Assembly (NCBI GenBank): GCA_947259505.1
Contig: CAMYLT010000008.1
Location: 186,001-250,000 of the forward strand
DNA from: an uncultured Porticoccus sp.
GTDB lineage: Bacteria > Pseudomonadota > Gammaproteobacteria > Pseudomonadales > Porticoccaceae
Direction: 5' to 3'
DNA length: 64,000 nt
Shown here: positions 45,752 to 57,184 of the stretch, piece by piece
Position numbering within the stretch: position 1 is the first letter of the stretch
How the letters are laid out: every line of letters starts with the position of its first letter
The notes under the pieces: generated by a model
Told to the model about the DNA's origin: nothing
Database searches by the model: none
Seen by the model: only the letters and a program-made list of their open reading frames with translations
Position numbers and translations under genes: made by a program

Positions 45752-45910
45752 GTTGTCATCGTTGTGAAGTCAGCTCCGAGTTACTCTAGCTTTGTGTGTT
45801 GAGGCGGGAGCAAATCATACACATCAGAAGGGATGAGCGTCCCGGATGGTGCCCAAGTAGAAGCAATTCTGTAGTATACCTCTGTACCGCAGCTGATTGG
45901 AGAGAAGCTT

Positions 45911-47332
45911 ATGTCAATGATCCCTGTAGTGATGGCTGGCGGTTCCGGTACTCGGCTATGGCCATTATCCCGCCAGCTCTACCCTAAGCAGTTTCTGCCT
46001 CTGCTGGGTGAACGTACTATGTTGCAGGAAACCTGTGCACGCATGGAAGGACTGGGATTTTTGCCCCCTTTATTTATCTGTGGTGAAGACCACCGTTTTA
46101 TTGTGGCTGAGCAAATGCGTTCGGCTGGTCAGGCGTTGGGAAAGATTCTGCTGGAACCCGACGGGCGGAATACGGCACCGGCGGTAGCCTTGGCAGCTTG
46201 CTATGCCCTGGAGAATGCTAAAGAAGGTGATGATCCACTATTGCTGGTCTTGGCTGCTGACCATGCCATCCAAGACCCTAAGTCATTTCGTAATGCGATT
46301 ACGGCGGCTATTCCCTTCGCTGAACAGGGCAAACTGGTTACCTTTGGCATTGTCCCTTCTACGCCGGAGACTGGTTACGGATACATAAAGGGAGGTGCGA
46401 TTGTCGGCGATGGTCCGGCACAGGTAGTTTCCAGCTTTGTGGAAAAGCCTTCTCTTGAGGTGGCCGAGGGATACTTGGCAGACGGCAACTATCTATGGAA
46501 CAGTGGTATGTTTCTGTTCCGCGCGGCTTCTTTTCTTGAGGAGCTGAATAAGTACCGGCCGGATATTTTGGCCGCCTGCCGTCGGGCTATGGCTGCCGCT
46601 GCAGTGGATTCAGATTTTGTCAGGCCTGATCGGAAATCCTTTCTGGATTGCCCTGAAGATTCCATCGACTACGCGGTAATGGAGAAAACCCCATCAGCGG
46701 TGGTCGTGCCGATGGATTGTGGCTGGAACGATGTAGGTTCCTGGTCGGCAATGTGGGAAATTTCCGACAAGGATAGCCACGGCAATTCCTTTAAAGGGGA
46801 TGTTATGGCGTTGGATACTCACAATTCCTATGTGCAAAGCGAGAGAAAGCTGATCGCCACAGTAGGGTTGCGAGATGTGGTGATCGTCGAAAGCGACGAT
46901 GCCATCATGGTGGCTGATAAGTCGCGGGTGCAGGATGTCAAGATGATCGTCAATGGACTGCGTGCACAAGGTCGAAGTGAAGCGAATATTCATCGCAAGG
47001 TTTTCCGTCCCTGGGGCTATTATGATTCCATCGAGAACGGTAAGCGTTTCCAGGTGAAACGTATTTTCGTCAGGCCTGGAGCCAGTCTCTCTCTGCAAAT
47101 GCACCACCACCGGGCAGAGCACTGGATTGTGGTGAGCGGAACGGCCAGGGTGACCAAGGGGGAAGGTGAGTTTCTATTGTCGGAAAATGAATCGACATTT
47201 ATCCGCATAGGTGAAATTCACCGCCTAGCCAATCCGGGAACTATCCCTTTGGAAATGATAGAGGTGCAGTCGGGTTCTTATCTTGGAGAGGATGATATTG
47301 TCAGGTTTGAGGACGTTTACAATCGTGAATAA
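45911..47332 (+). CDS. manC: Mannose-1-phosphate guanylyltransferase / phosphomannose isomerase
   Basis: A 473-aa bifunctional enzyme of the AlgA/CpsB type. The pyrophosphorylase signature [16 protein letters not shown] is at 6-21. FVEKP near 177 lies in the active site. The C-terminal cupin ([35 protein letters not shown], about 377-412) is the phosphomannose isomerase part. It makes GDP-mannose, so mannose or a derived sugar is a component of the polysaccharide; no gmd or fcl is seen. GGAGAGAAG precedes the ATG. Confidence 0.96.
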   Translation: MSMIPVVMAGGSGTRLWPLSRQLYPKQFLPLLGERTMLQETCARMEGLGFLPPLFICGEDHRFIVAEQMRSAGQALGKILLEPDGRNTAPAVALAACYALENAKEGDDPLLLVLAADHAIQDPKSFRNAITAAIPFAEQGKLVTFGIVPSTPETGYGYIKGGAIVGDGPAQVVSSFVEKPSLEVAEGYLADGNYLWNSGMFLFRAASFLEELNKYRPDILAACRRAMAAAAVDSDFVRPDRKSFLDCPEDSIDYAVMEKTPSAVVVPMDCGWNDVGSWSAMWEISDKDSHGNSFKGDVMALDTHNSYVQSERKLIATVGLRDVVIVESDDAIMVADKSRVQDVKMIVNGLRAQGRSEANIHRKVFRPWGYYDSIENGKRFQVKRIFVRPGASLSLQMHHHRAEHWIVVSGTARVTKGEGEFLLSENESTFIRIGEIHRLANPGTIPLEMIEVQSGSYLGEDDIVRFEDVYNRE

Positions 47333-47379
47333 GGGTAAAACGAGTTTGTTTTCCCTTACTTCTTCCTGTACTAGCCCTT

Positions 47380-47385
47380 TATAAT
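47380..47385 (+). promoter_or_regulatory. -10 box upstream of the MFS gene
   Basis: Consensus TATAAT about 30 bases before the ATG of the MFS gene. The -35 region 17-18 bases upstream (TTACTT/TACTTC) is poor. It separates this gene from the polysaccharide operon. Confidence 0.5.
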
Positions 47386-47415
47386 GCCCTCTCTGATCTC
47401 AGCACTGTAATTCCC

Positions 47416-48780
47416 ATGAATTCACTGGAACGCAAAAGCCTGGTTGGTTTGGCCTCTCTCTATGCCTTCCGCATGGTGGGGCTGTTTATGCTGTTGCCGG
47501 TATTGGCGCTGTATGCGGGCAATTATGCGGGCAGCACCGCTTTTCTGGTGGGCTTGGCACTGGGAGTGTACGGCCTGACTCAGGGGCTGCTGCAGATTCC
47601 ACTCGGCTTCCTGTCCGATCGCATTGGCCGTAAACCGGTTATTGTCGGTGGTATGTTGATGTTTTTGGTGGGCAGTTTGCTGGCGGCTTCGACGGATTCC
47701 ATGTGGGGATTGATTGCCGGGCGTGCCATGCAGGGTGCGGGTGCGGTGGCTAGTACCATTATGGCGCTGTTGTCGGATTTGACCACGGAGCAGAATCGTA
47801 CCAAGGCGATGGCCGCTGTGGGTGGCAGTATCGGTATCTCCTTTGCGTTCTCCATGGTGTTTGGACCTATTCTCGCACACAAATGGGGCCTCTCCGGTCT
47901 GTTCTGGATTGCTGCCGTTTTGGCCATTGTGGGCATTCTGATTCTTCTGTTCGTCATCCCTACGCCAGCAAAGCTTGTGCACAACGCGGAAGCCGAGGCG
48001 GTCCCTGCCATGTTCAGCAGGCTGCTTCGGGATGGTGAACTGTTGCGACTCAATTTGGGTATTGGGACGTTGCATTTTGCGCAAATGGCCAGTTGGGTGG
48101 CAGTGCCCGTGATGCTTGAGCAAAGCCTGCATTTCCAGCGCAGTGATCATTGGCTGATCTACCTGGGGGCGATGGGATTGTCGTTCCTGTGTATGCTGCC
48201 ATTTATCATCATTGCCGAGACCCGGCGCAAGATGAAGCCGGTGTTTGTGGCGGCGGTGTTGGTGTTGGGCGTCGGTGAGTTGTTGCTGGGGTCTGGGGCA
48301 TCCAGTCGCTGGCTGTTCGTGTTTGGCCTCTTTGTGTTTTTTATGGGCTTTAACTTGTTGGAGGCAACTCTGCCGTCCCTGGTGAGCAAGTCCGCCCCGG
48401 CGGGTGGGCGGGGAACGGCTATGGGTATTTACTCCACCAGTCAGTTTCTCGGTGCATTTGCCGGTGGTGTGACGGGCGGTTTTGTAGCCCACCGATACGG
48501 CTATGAAATGGTTTTCTGGGTAGCCGCAGGCATGATATGTCTATGGTTAAGCGCGGCGCTAACCATGAAATCCCCTCGTCACTTGAAGAGCTTGGTGGTG
48601 TCCCTGTGCCCGGAAGAAAAAATTGTCGTCTCAGACTTTGTCGGCAAGGTGCCAGGGATAGTTGATGTGGTTGTGATTCCTGAGCACCGACTGGCTTACT
48701 TTAAGGTCGACCATGACCTCTTTAGCAGCGAGAAGATGGAGGCCGTCTTGGGACGTTCATTGGAGCCTACTACTTCCTAG
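47416..48780 (+). CDS. MFS transporter, YajR-like
   Basis: A 454-aa protein with 12 membrane helices and the motif-A loop LSDRIGRKPVIVGG near 71-84. The C-terminal 70 residues (LKSLVVSLCPEEKIVVSDFVGKVPGIVDVVVIPEHRLAYFKVD) form a ferredoxin-like YAM domain as in E. coli YajR. Substrate unknown; a drug or metabolite proton antiporter is the family assumption. In Pseudomonas a similar MFS gene lies between uvrA and ssb, so this gene belongs to the ancestral neighbourhood rather than to the polysaccharide island. Confidence 0.9.
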   Translation: MNSLERKSLVGLASLYAFRMVGLFMLLPVLALYAGNYAGSTAFLVGLALGVYGLTQGLLQIPLGFLSDRIGRKPVIVGGMLMFLVGSLLAASTDSMWGLIAGRAMQGAGAVASTIMALLSDLTTEQNRTKAMAAVGGSIGISFAFSMVFGPILAHKWGLSGLFWIAAVLAIVGILILLFVIPTPAKLVHNAEAEAVPAMFSRLLRDGELLRLNLGIGTLHFAQMASWVAVPVMLEQSLHFQRSDHWLIYLGAMGLSFLCMLPFIIIAETRRKMKPVFVAAVLVLGVGELLLGSGASSRWLFVFGLFVFFMGFNLLEATLPSLVSKSAPAGGRGTAMGIYSTSQFLGAFAGGVTGGFVAHRYGYEMVFWVAAGMICLWLSAALTMKSPRHLKSLVVSLCPEEKIVVSDFVGKVPGIVDVVVIPEHRLAYFKVDHDLFSSEKMEAVLGRSLEPTTS

Positions 48781-48805
48781 CCGCCGCTCTTCAGATATGA
48801 GAAAT

Positions 48806-48829
48806 AAAACCCCTCAGAAGAGGGGTTTT
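48806..48829. terminator. Bidirectional terminator between MFS and ssb
   Basis: AAAACCCCTC and GAGGGGTTTT form a 10-bp perfect stem with loop AGAA, flanked by A-run and T-run so that it works for both convergent genes. Confidence 0.88.
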
Positions 48830-48840
48830 TTGTGTGTGTT

Positions 48841-49323
48841 CTAAAAAGGAATGTCATCATCAAAGCTATCAAAACCCGGGTCTGGCGCACTGCTATTGCC
48901 GGGAGTGGAAGCAGGCTGGGGCCGACCTTGTTGAGCGGGAGCTTGTTGTGTTGACGGCATCTCGTCGTTGTAACCGCCAGCACCGCCACGTCCATCCAGC
49001 ATTTGCATTTCGCTGGCGACGATCTCCGTAGTATAACGATCCTGCCCGTCCTGCCCTTGCCATTTGCGGGTGCGCAGGGAGCCTTCGATGTAAACCTTGC
49101 TGCCCTTTTTTAGGTACTCCGCTGCAATCTCGGCCAGACGATTGAAAAACACCACTCGGTGCCATTCAGTGCGCTCCTGCTGTTGACCTGATTGTTTGTC
49201 CTTCCAGGTTTCACTGGTTGCCAGCGTAAGATTGGTGACTGCGCCACCGCTGGGTAGGTAGCGCGTTTCCGGGTCTTTGCCCAAATTGCCAATCAGAATA
49301 ACCTTGTTGATACCCCGGGCCAT
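48841..49323 (-). CDS. ssb: Single-stranded DNA-binding protein
   Basis: A 160-aa protein with the OB fold in residues 1-112 ([32 protein letters not shown]...). A Gln/Pro/Gly-rich linker and the acidic DDDIPF tip follow; the tip docks repair and replication partners. The ATG at 49323 has GGAG upstream; a TTG four codons earlier is rejected. In this window ssb is convergent with the MFS gene. I see no LexA box in its upstream region. Confidence 0.98.
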   Translation of the reverse strand: MARGINKVILIGNLGKDPETRYLPSGGAVTNLTLATSETWKDKQSGQQQERTEWHRVVFFNRLAEIAAEYLKKGSKVYIEGSLRTRKWQGQDGQDRYTTEIVASEMQMLDGRGGAGGYNDEMPSTQQAPAQQGRPQPASTPGNSSAPDPGFDSFDDDIPF

Positions 49324-49397
49324 GCCTTGCTCCAATTGCTGAAATTCAAGTGCGAAGTGTACCTTGGAAAACAGATACTGTCATGGCGGCATGGGGG

Positions 49398-50033
49398 CTA
49401 ACTGTTTTCCCTGATACTGGGCCTTTCAGAAACCCGCGAATGCCAGTTCAGCAGACTTTTACAGGAGGTTGGTGCTGGCATACCTGCCCATATACAGAAA
49501 TCGACGGTAACCAGGGCGGTGATGTCGGCTACAGAGAAATACCCGTCAACAAAGTAATCTTGGTTGTTCAGGTGTTTGTCGGCATCACTATAGAAGTTAT
49601 TGATACGAAGTCGCCCTCGTTCCACTAATTCGGGTATCTTGTTGTAATTATGGGGACCAATCAGTGCGCGTCCCTCAAACCAGTCCGGGCCGTTGCGAAA
49701 TAAGTCTGCTACCGCCTGGAACCCATTGGTAAAGCAGATGTTATTCCACATCTCAACAAGCCCTATTTCCCGGGGATTGCGGCCGTAGAGTGGTGGTTCG
49801 GGATGTAATGCTTCCAGGTAACGGCAAATGGCATTCGTCTGTGAGATGCAAGTGCCGTCATCGAGTTCGAGTGCGGGGACGTCGCAGTTGGGGCTTTTGC
49901 TGCGAAAATCTTCGGCTAGTTGTTCCCCCTTTAATAGGTCGACATGGGTGCGTGGAAAATCGAGGCCTTTTTCGGCAAGAAAAATGTTGAGACGACGGGG
50001 GTTAGGTACCCCTGGAAAATCGTAGAGTTTCAT
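49398..50033 (-). CDS. Glutathione S-transferase
   Basis: A 211-aa protein with a thioredoxin-like N-terminal domain (KLYDFPGVPNPRRLNIFLAEKGL, DVPALELDDGTCISQTNAICRYLE near 51-73 with the cis-Pro and Ser-Asn glutathione site). An all-helical C-terminal domain contains DYFVDGYFSVADITALVTVDF near 158-178. Several such GSTs occur in gammaproteobacteria; substrate not predictable. It stands between ssb and the initiating glycosyl-1-phosphate transferase, all leftward. Confidence 0.92.
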   Translation of the reverse strand: MKLYDFPGVPNPRRLNIFLAEKGLDFPRTHVDLLKGEQLAEDFRSKSPNCDVPALELDDGTCISQTNAICRYLEALHPEPPLYGRNPREIGLVEMWNNICFTNGFQAVADLFRNGPDWFEGRALIGPHNYNKIPELVERGRLRINNFYSDADKHLNNQDYFVDGYFSVADITALVTVDFCIWAGMPAPTSCKSLLNWHSRVSERPSIRENS

Positions 50034-50163
50034 CTATATCACCCGTGACGGTTATGGCTATTAGATACACATTTGATCATCTGTCTGATATTAACTTGTT
50101 GTGTGCATATAGAAAATAAACGATAGGCGCGAGTTGGTTCTCAGATTTTGGGTCAGAGGAAAG

Positions 50164-51537
50164 CTAGAAGGCATTTTTATGAATAATACCTTTGGTGAGG
50201 GTCAGCAAAATGATTTTTATATCCAGCCAGAGAGACCAATTGTTAATGTATTCAAGATCACACTCCACACGCTTTTCCATTTTATCGAGGGTGTCTGTGA
50301 GGCCTCGATGGCCGCGAATTTGAGCCAATCCAGTAATGCCAGGTTTGACCTTGTGACGCCACATATAGGATTCAACCAAGTCCTTGTAATACTCATTGTG
50401 GGATAGAGCGTGGGGGCGGGGGCCTACAATGGACATGCGTCCTTGCAGGACATTGACGAACTGCGGCAGTTCATCAAGGCTGGTACGCCTCAGAAATGTG
50501 CCGAGCTTTGTTACTCGGGGGTCACCTGGCTGTGCCTGTGTGACAGAACCGTCAGTCTCTTGATGTACCTCCATCGAGCGGAACTTGTACACTTTGAATC
50601 GACGCCCATCACGACCGTGGCGATATTGCTTGAATAGGATAGGACCTGGTGAGCTGAACCTGATAGCCAGTGCGATCAATAGACAGACCGGGGTAATGAG
50701 GAGGCAAATCAGTGAGCCGATAATGAGGTCTTCAGTCCGCTTCACTATGCGATTCAAGCCACTTAACGGGGTGCAGCTGATATCAATAGAGTAGTGCCCA
50801 ACGATATTAGAAACTTTGTGATTAAGCAGTTGTATATCTTGAAGATCCGGGAAAAAACGGATGTCCACAGTGGAATGGCGCAATTCGTAAACAATATCCT
50901 TGATAAAGCTGCCCATACTTAATGGCATATCCAGCCACACCTCGTTGGCGGGACGCTGATTGAGTTCGGTATAGAGCTGGCCTCCCCCCATCCACCTTTC
51001 TACCTGAACAGCTGAAATGTAATCGATGGCATGGTAGCCGGACTCTTTCAGGTCCTCTGGCTGAAAAGTATTTTTTGCATGCTCAATACTGGAGGATATG
51101 ATCACTACCTTGCGTAGATTTTTGCCCGCTCGCCGAAGCTTTTTCAGGTAAAAATAATAAAGGGAGCGGTAGCCGACTCCGCCACACCAGACCAAAATTA
51201 TGGAGTAAGCAAGCCAGAGTCTGGAAAACTCTTCGGAGGTTTTGGTGAATACCAAGAATGTTGTGAGTATGGCTGCGGCGACAGCAAGGCTGAGAGAGTA
51301 ACGCCTGAGAAGAGTCAGTAGCTTTCTACCACGCCAGGAATCATAGACGCCGGTGATGGTGAGAGAAAATACCAGCAGTAGGCCTGCTCCTCCAGCCAAC
51401 ACCTGAAATTTAGGCCCCATAGAAGCCTGATCAAACCTGATCGAATAAGCTATAACGCTGGCAGCAATGACAATGACGAAATCGATAATCGCGATTAGTG
51501 GGGCAAAGGTTGGTCTGTAAACGGAGGTGCTTATCAT
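50164..51537 (-). CDS. Undecaprenyl-phosphate glycosyl-1-phosphate transferase (WcaJ/WbaP type)
   Basis: A 457-aa initiating enzyme of polyprenol-linked polysaccharide synthesis. Four N-terminal membrane helices (to about 130) precede a CoA-binding-like domain with [14 protein letters not shown] near 142. A re-entrant/membrane helix near 277 leads to the catalytic domain with [16 protein letters not shown], the [37 protein letters not shown] block and the [15 protein letters not shown] end. It transfers hexose-1-phosphate to undecaprenyl phosphate. It almost surely starts the polysaccharide encoded at 30.8-47.3 kb, although it is separated from it by three unrelated genes. Confidence 0.93.
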   Translation of the reverse strand: MISTSVYRPTFAPLIAIIDFVIVIAASVIAYSIRFDQASMGPKFQVLAGGAGLLLVFSLTITGVYDSWRGRKLLTLLRRYSLSLAVAAAILTTFLVFTKTSEEFSRLWLAYSIILVWCGGVGYRSLYYFYLKKLRRAGKNLRKVVIISSSIEHAKNTFQPEDLKESGYHAIDYISAVQVERWMGGGQLYTELNQRPANEVWLDMPLSMGSFIKDIVYELRHSTVDIRFFPDLQDIQLLNHKVSNIVGHYSIDISCTPLSGLNRIVKRTEDLIIGSLICLLITPVCLLIALAIRFSSPGPILFKQYRHGRDGRRFKVYKFRSMEVHQETDGSVTQAQPGDPRVTKLGTFLRRTSLDELPQFVNVLQGRMSIVGPRPHALSHNEYYKDLVESYMWRHKVKPGITGLAQIRGHRGLTDTLDKMEKRVECDLEYINNWSLWLDIKIILLTLTKGIIHKNAF

Positions 51538-51606
51538 CTACGCAGAGGTCAACCGAGGATAAAAAAGTAAGCGACAGTCCCGGGTTGCCCCGGGGGAGGT
51601 CGGTGA

Positions 51607-52821
51607 TTACTTGTAGCGTTGAAATACCAGTGTGGCATTGGTGCCGCCAAAGCCAAAACTATTCGACATCACCCGTTGCAAGTTGGCATTATCTACTCGC
51701 TTGGTGACAATCGGCAGGTTCGCTGCTTCTGGGTCGATATTATCAATATTGGCAGAGGCACAGATGAAGTCGTTTTCCATCATCAGCAGGCTAAAAATAG
51801 CTTCCTGAACGCCTGCAGCACCGAGACCGTGGCCGGATAGCGACTTGGTTGAGCTGATCGGCGGAGTCTCATTGCCAAAAGTCTCCTTGATCGCTTTCAG
51901 CTCTTGGAGGTCCCCAACGGGTGTGCTGGTGCCATGGGTGTTGATGTAATCAATGGTTCCATCGGTTGTGGCCATCGCCATTTTCATACAGCGGACAGCA
52001 CCCTCACCGGAAGGGGCCACCATGTCATAACCGTCTGAGGTTGAACCGTAACCGACAATTTCTGCGTAAATTTTTGCGCCACGGGCCAAGGCGTGGTCCA
52101 GGCTTTCTACCACCAGGCAGCCAGCACCAACACCAGGGACAAAACCATCGCGATCAGCGTCATAGGCGCGGGAGGCTTTTTCCGGTGTGTCATTGTATTT
52201 GCTGGACAGGGCACCCATGGCATCGAACATACCAGCCATAGACCAGTGCATATCTTCTGCGCCGCCGGCAAACACCACATCCTGTTTATCCATCTGGATA
52301 AGTTCCATGGCGTGACCGATGCTGTGTGCACTGGTGGCACAGGCTGAGGCAATGGAATAGTTGGTGCCCTTGATTTTAAACGGGGTAGCCAAGCAAGCTG
52401 AAACAGTGCTGGCCATAATCTGTGTGACCCGGTAGGGGCCGGCCTTTTTAATGCCGCGCGCACGCATCACATCAATGGTTTCGGTGAACATCTGGCCGGA
52501 TACGCCGCCAGAACCCATGACGAGGCCGGTGCGTACGTTTGAAACCTGATCTTCGTTGAGGCCGGAGTCAGCAATGGCCCGGTCCATGGCAATATAACCG
52601 TAAGCTGCGGATGGCCCCATAAAGCGTAATACTTTGCGATCTATATGTTCGGCAGGGTCCAAGTCCAAGCTGGCTGCAACGTTACAACGCAAGCCCATTT
52701 CCTGAAAATCTTCCCGGAAGACGATTCCGGAACGGCTCTCCAGCAGGGATTGGGTGACAGTTTCTTTGTCATTGCCGAGACAGGAAACAATACCCATTCC
52801 GGTAATTACCACACGTTTCAT
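51607..52821 (-). CDS. fabB: 3-oxoacyl-ACP synthase I
   Basis: A 404-aa KAS I that extends acyl-ACPs, including the unsaturated ones made by FabA. The catalytic Cys is in [14 protein letters not shown] near 163. The two His are in [11 protein letters not shown] near 299 and [11 protein letters not shown] near 334. Begins [18 protein letters not shown]. It lies 50 bases after fabA, forming the fabA-fabB unsaturated fatty acid operon seen in Pseudomonas. Confidence 0.97.
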   Translation of the reverse strand: MKRVVITGMGIVSCLGNDKETVTQSLLESRSGIVFREDFQEMGLRCNVAASLDLDPAEHIDRKVLRFMGPSAAYGYIAMDRAIADSGLNEDQVSNVRTGLVMGSGGVSGQMFTETIDVMRARGIKKAGPYRVTQIMASTVSACLATPFKIKGTNYSIASACATSAHSIGHAMELIQMDKQDVVFAGGAEDMHWSMAGMFDAMGALSSKYNDTPEKASRAYDADRDGFVPGVGAGCLVVESLDHALARGAKIYAEIVGYGSTSDGYDMVAPSGEGAVRCMKMAMATTDGTIDYINTHGTSTPVGDLQELKAIKETFGNETPPISSTKSLSGHGLGAAGVQEAIFSLLMMENDFICASANIDNIDPEAANLPIVTKRVDNANLQRVMSNSFGFGGTNATLVFQRYK

Positions 52822-52871
52822 CAGTTACTCCCCAGTCCGGCCATCAGATCCGGTGATTGTAATAGAAAGGA

Positions 52872-53402
52872 TCAGAAGTTGTCAGTTGATTCAAAAAGTC
52901 CGACGCGTAGATCTTTGGCGCTGTAGATTTCCCGACCATCTACAAAGACCTTGCCGTCGGCAATTGCCATTTTCAACTTTCGTTCAACAATCCTTGAAAT
53001 ATCAATGCGGTAGCTGACCTTTTTTGCGTCGGGCAAAATTTGGCCAAAAAACTTGACCTCCCCGGAGCCCAATGCTCGGCCACGACCAGGATTTCCTTTC
53101 CATGCAAGGAAAAAACCGGTCAGCTGCCACATGGCGTCGAGTCCCAGACAGCCAGGCATGACAGGGTCGCCGTGAAAGTGACATCCGAAGAACCAGAGAT
53201 CCTTTCGGATATCCAGTTCCGCAGTGATTAGCCCTTTACCATATTCCCCTTCTTCGGCGTGAATGCGAGTGATCCTGTCCACCATCAGCATATTGTCTGC
53301 GGGCAGTTTGGCATTACCTTCACCAAAGAGCTCGCCATTACTGCAAGCGACGATTTCTTCGCGGGTGTATGAATGCTGCGACTGCGGGACGAAATTGGTC
53401 AT
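52872..53402 (-). CDS. fabA: 3-hydroxydecanoyl-ACP dehydratase/isomerase
   Basis: A 176-aa hot-dog-fold enzyme that introduces the cis double bond at the 10-carbon stage. The active-site His is in [30 protein letters not shown] near 74-103, with the partner Asp in GLDAMWQ. Length matches the family (about 171). First gene of fabA-fabB. Confidence 0.97.
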   Translation of the reverse strand: MTNFVPQSQHSYTREEIVACSNGELFGEGNAKLPADNMLMVDRITRIHAEEGEYGKGLITAELDIRKDLWFFGCHFHGDPVMPGCLGLDAMWQLTGFFLAWKGNPGRGRALGSGEVKFFGQILPDAKKVSYRIDISRIVERKLKMAIADGKVFVDGREIYSAKDLRVGLFESTDNF

Positions 53403-53575
53403 TGATTGGATTGCCTTGCGCTGGTGGATTTCCTGTCGAAGGGGCGAATTTTAGCGGATCCCGTGCTTAAGTCCAGAAAATCTGGGCTTCTTGGAGGAAG
53501 CGGGGAGCAAGAGCGAAAACCTCGAATGGTGGTGCAAGGTCAAGTAGAGAATCTTTTGGATGGAAAGACCTTTGT

Positions 53576-54538
53576 TTAAAATTTTCGATTGAGCGCAAAA
53601 TCAGCCAACATTGACATGGCTCTCAGTTCATCTGAATCCGGTATTCCCTCTAAGCAGGCTTTTGCCGTTTGAGCATGTTGTCCTGCGCGCTCCAGAGTGT
53701 AGTCCAGTGCTCCGGTTGCATGAATGGCTTCGAGGATGTCATCGAGTTGATCAATGCCGCCTTCCGTGATGGCGGCTCTAATCAATTCAGCCTGATTCTT
53801 GGTGCCGTGCTTCATCGCATGGATAAGGGGTAAAGTTGGTTTGCCCTCGGCGAGATCATCGCCAACATTCTTACCTAGCTCAGCAGTATTGCCATTGTAA
53901 TCCAGGGCATCGTCTACTAGCTGAAAGGCCATGCCCAAGTGGTGTCCATATAGGCGCATGGCATTACTTTGAGAGGCATCAACTCCAGCAAGAACCGCGC
54001 CTGTATGGGTGGCCGCCTCGAAGAGTTGTGCTGTTTTTTTGCGAATCACTTCGTTGTAAGCATCTTCAGTTGTATCGGGGTTGCCAGCATTGATTAATTG
54101 CTGGACCTCGCCCTCAGAGATGATATTTGTGGTATCAGCGATGATGCGCATGATGTCCATATCGCCAATGGCGACTAGCATCTGGAAAGCTCTGGAATAC
54201 AGAAAGTCGCCGACCAGTACGCTGGGGGCATTACCGAAGCGAGCATTGGCAGTTGCCCGTCCGCGTCGCAAGTCCGAAGTGTCTACCACATCGTCATGTA
54301 GCAGGGTGGCGGTGTGAATAAACTCGATAATTGCTGCCAAGGCAATGTGATGGTCACCTTGATACCCGCAGCTATTGGCGCTCAATAGAACCAGTAAGGG
54401 GCGCAGACGCTTGCCCCCCGCGTCAATAATGTATTGGCCGATATTTTCCACCAGTCCAACATCGGAATGCAGTTGGCTGACAATCAGGTCATTGACCTGT
54501 TCAAACTGGGGTTTGACCACTTCGTGAAAGGGCAGCAT
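53576..54538 (-). CDS. ispB: Octaprenyl diphosphate synthase (polyprenyl synthetase)
   Basis: A 320-aa trans-prenyltransferase making the ubiquinone side chain. First Asp-rich motif LLHDDVVDTSDLRRG near 80-94 and second MAFQLVDDALDYNG near 208-221. GGKRLRP near 41 is the other substrate-binding block. Divergent from rplU-rpmA, the usual neighbourhood in gammaproteobacteria. Confidence 0.95.
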   Translation of the reverse strand: MLPFHEVVKPQFEQVNDLIVSQLHSDVGLVENIGQYIIDAGGKRLRPLLVLLSANSCGYQGDHHIALAAIIEFIHTATLLHDDVVDTSDLRRGRATANARFGNAPSVLVGDFLYSRAFQMLVAIGDMDIMRIIADTTNIISEGEVQQLINAGNPDTTEDAYNEVIRKKTAQLFEAATHTGAVLAGVDASQSNAMRLYGHHLGMAFQLVDDALDYNGNTAELGKNVGDDLAEGKPTLPLIHAMKHGTKNQAELIRAAITEGGIDQLDDILEAIHATGALDYTLERAGQHAQTAKACLEGIPDSDELRAMSMLADFALNRKF

Positions 54539-54680
54539 GCCGTAGCCTTGTCGTTCAGTTATTTATCGGGGCAGTGATGGTGGCAGCGTGTAAATAAAGG
54601 TGCGTGGGCATCCTAGTGAGGGGCGGGAGGCCTGTCAAGTTCAGCCCCTATGGAATCAGGGGCTTAAGGATGTTTTGTAC

Positions 54681-54709
54681 TTGCGGATGAGGGGGCTTTC
54701 ACTTAGAAT
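54681..54709 (+). promoter_or_regulatory. rplU operon promoter
   Basis: -35 TTGCGG (54681-54686), 17-base spacer, -10 TAGAAT (54704-54709). It lies about 78 bases before the rplU start and is oriented towards rplU-rpmA. Confidence 0.7.
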
Positions 54710-54786
54710 TCACGCCCTCGCAAAACCGGCCTTGGGGAAATCGTTCCCCCGGCTTAGAACAGGCATGCGCGAATACGGAGCATAAT

Positions 54787-55101
54787 ATGTACGCAGTGAT
54801 TAAAAGTGGTGGTAAGCAGCACCGAGTACAGGAAGGTGAATACCTGCGCCTGGAAAAGCTGGAAGTCCCCACAGGTGAGAGTTTTGATTTCAATGAGGTG
54901 TTGATGGTTGCCGACGGCGATAACATCGCAATTGGCACTCCTCTGGTAGCCGGCGGTAAAGTTACAGCCGAGGTGCTTAGCCATGGTCGTGGTGATAAGG
55001 TGAAAATCATCAAGTTCAAGCGCCGTAAGCACTACCGTAATCAAATGGGCCACCGTCAGTGGTACACCGAAGTTAAAATTACCAGCATCAGTGCTGGTTG
55101 A
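54787..55101 (+). CDS. rplU: 50S ribosomal protein L21
   Basis: A 104-aa basic protein starting [20 protein letters not shown] and ending with the L21 signature [26 protein letters not shown]. It is followed 20 bases later by rpmA. Confidence 0.99.
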   Translation: MYAVIKSGGKQHRVQEGEYLRLEKLEVPTGESFDFNEVLMVADGDNIAIGTPLVAGGKVTAEVLSHGRGDKVKIIKFKRRKHYRNQMGHRQWYTEVKITSISAG

Positions 55102-55121
55102 GAGTAAATTAGGAGAATATC

Positions 55122-55379
55122 ATGGCTCACAAGAAAGCTGGTGGTAGTACCCGTAACGGTCGCGATTCAGAAAGCAAACGATTGGGTGTTAAGCGCTTCG
55201 GCGGTGAACAGGTTGCTGCAGGGAACATCATTGTTCGCCAGCGTGGCACCAAGTTCCATGCGGGCAACAATGTTGGCATCGGTCGTGATCACACTATCTT
55301 TGCTACTGTCGATGGTCAGGTGCAGTTCACAATAAAAGGTCCAAACAACCGTCAATATGTGAATGTTGTATCCGCCTAA
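55122..55379 (+). CDS. rpmA: 50S ribosomal protein L27
   Basis: An 85-aa protein whose N-terminus ([21 protein letters not shown]) reaches the peptidyl-transferase centre in the ribosome. AGGAG precedes the ATG. The gene ends in a strong terminator before obg. Confidence 0.99.
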   Translation: MAHKKAGGSTRNGRDSESKRLGVKRFGGEQVAAGNIIVRQRGTKFHAGNNVGIGRDHTIFATVDGQVQFTIKGPNNRQYVNVVSA

Positions 55380-55394
55380 GGCTGGATTTTGATA

Positions 55395-55420
55395 AAAAAC
55401 CCCGCCTTGGCGGGGTTTTT
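55395..55420 (+). terminator. rpmA terminator
   Basis: AAAAACCCCGCC and GGCGGGGTTTTT pair over 12 bp with a TT loop, followed by further Ts, about 16 bases after rpmA. Confidence 0.92.
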
Positions 55421-55487
55421 TTGTTTTTATAGATCAACTCCGGGGTAATGAGTCATTTTGCCGATACAACAGCATGTTGTTGGGTGA

Positions 55488-56710
<1,223 letters not shown>

Positions 56711-56711
<1 letters not shown>

Positions 56712-57184
56712 TGGACAGCCATATCCTTGAAATCAAGGAAACCCTGTCGGGGGAATGCCGACAGTTCCACTGTGCCGCTGTCGATCGCGGTGAGGGTTGG
56801 CTGGTTGTGCGCTATATGGTGCCTGATGCGTTCGTGCTGGATGGTGTGAAAATCCCCAAAGGTACGCTGAGCTTCGGTTACTTCTGGGAAGACCGGCCCT
56901 ATAATGCCTATCTCTTTGTAGAGCCGACAGGAACAACGTTGGCTTTGTATTGCAACGTCAGCGAAAGCACTTGCATACGAGAGGATGTGGTCCACTGGCG
57001 TGATTTGGTTGTGGATGTGCTGATTTTGCCCGATGGGCGAACTCGCGTACTGGATGTCAGTGAGCTACCGGCATCGTTGCCCAAGGCCATGGTGGACTCC
57101 ATTTTTGATACGTCCAACATACTGATCACAACAGGCCACAACCTGTTAACCGAACTGAAAACAAAGACCGCAGATTATTTATGA
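56711..57184 (+). CDS. DUF402 family protein
   Basis: A 157-aa protein with the DUF402 pattern: [32 protein letters not shown] near 55-86 and [25 protein letters not shown] near 97-121. Characterised relatives are nucleoside di- or triphosphatases or FomD-like nucleotidyl hydrolases acting with divalent metals. The C-terminal part past 125 is short. It lies between obg and proB and is coupled to both (TGATG and ATGA), an insertion not seen in the E. coli or Pseudomonas version of this operon as I recall it. Confidence 0.75.

Noticed and set aside
47422-48492. 356-aa leftward frame opposite the MFS gene
   Set aside because: Gln/His/Arg-rich product typical of the antisense of a membrane-protein gene; no real domain.
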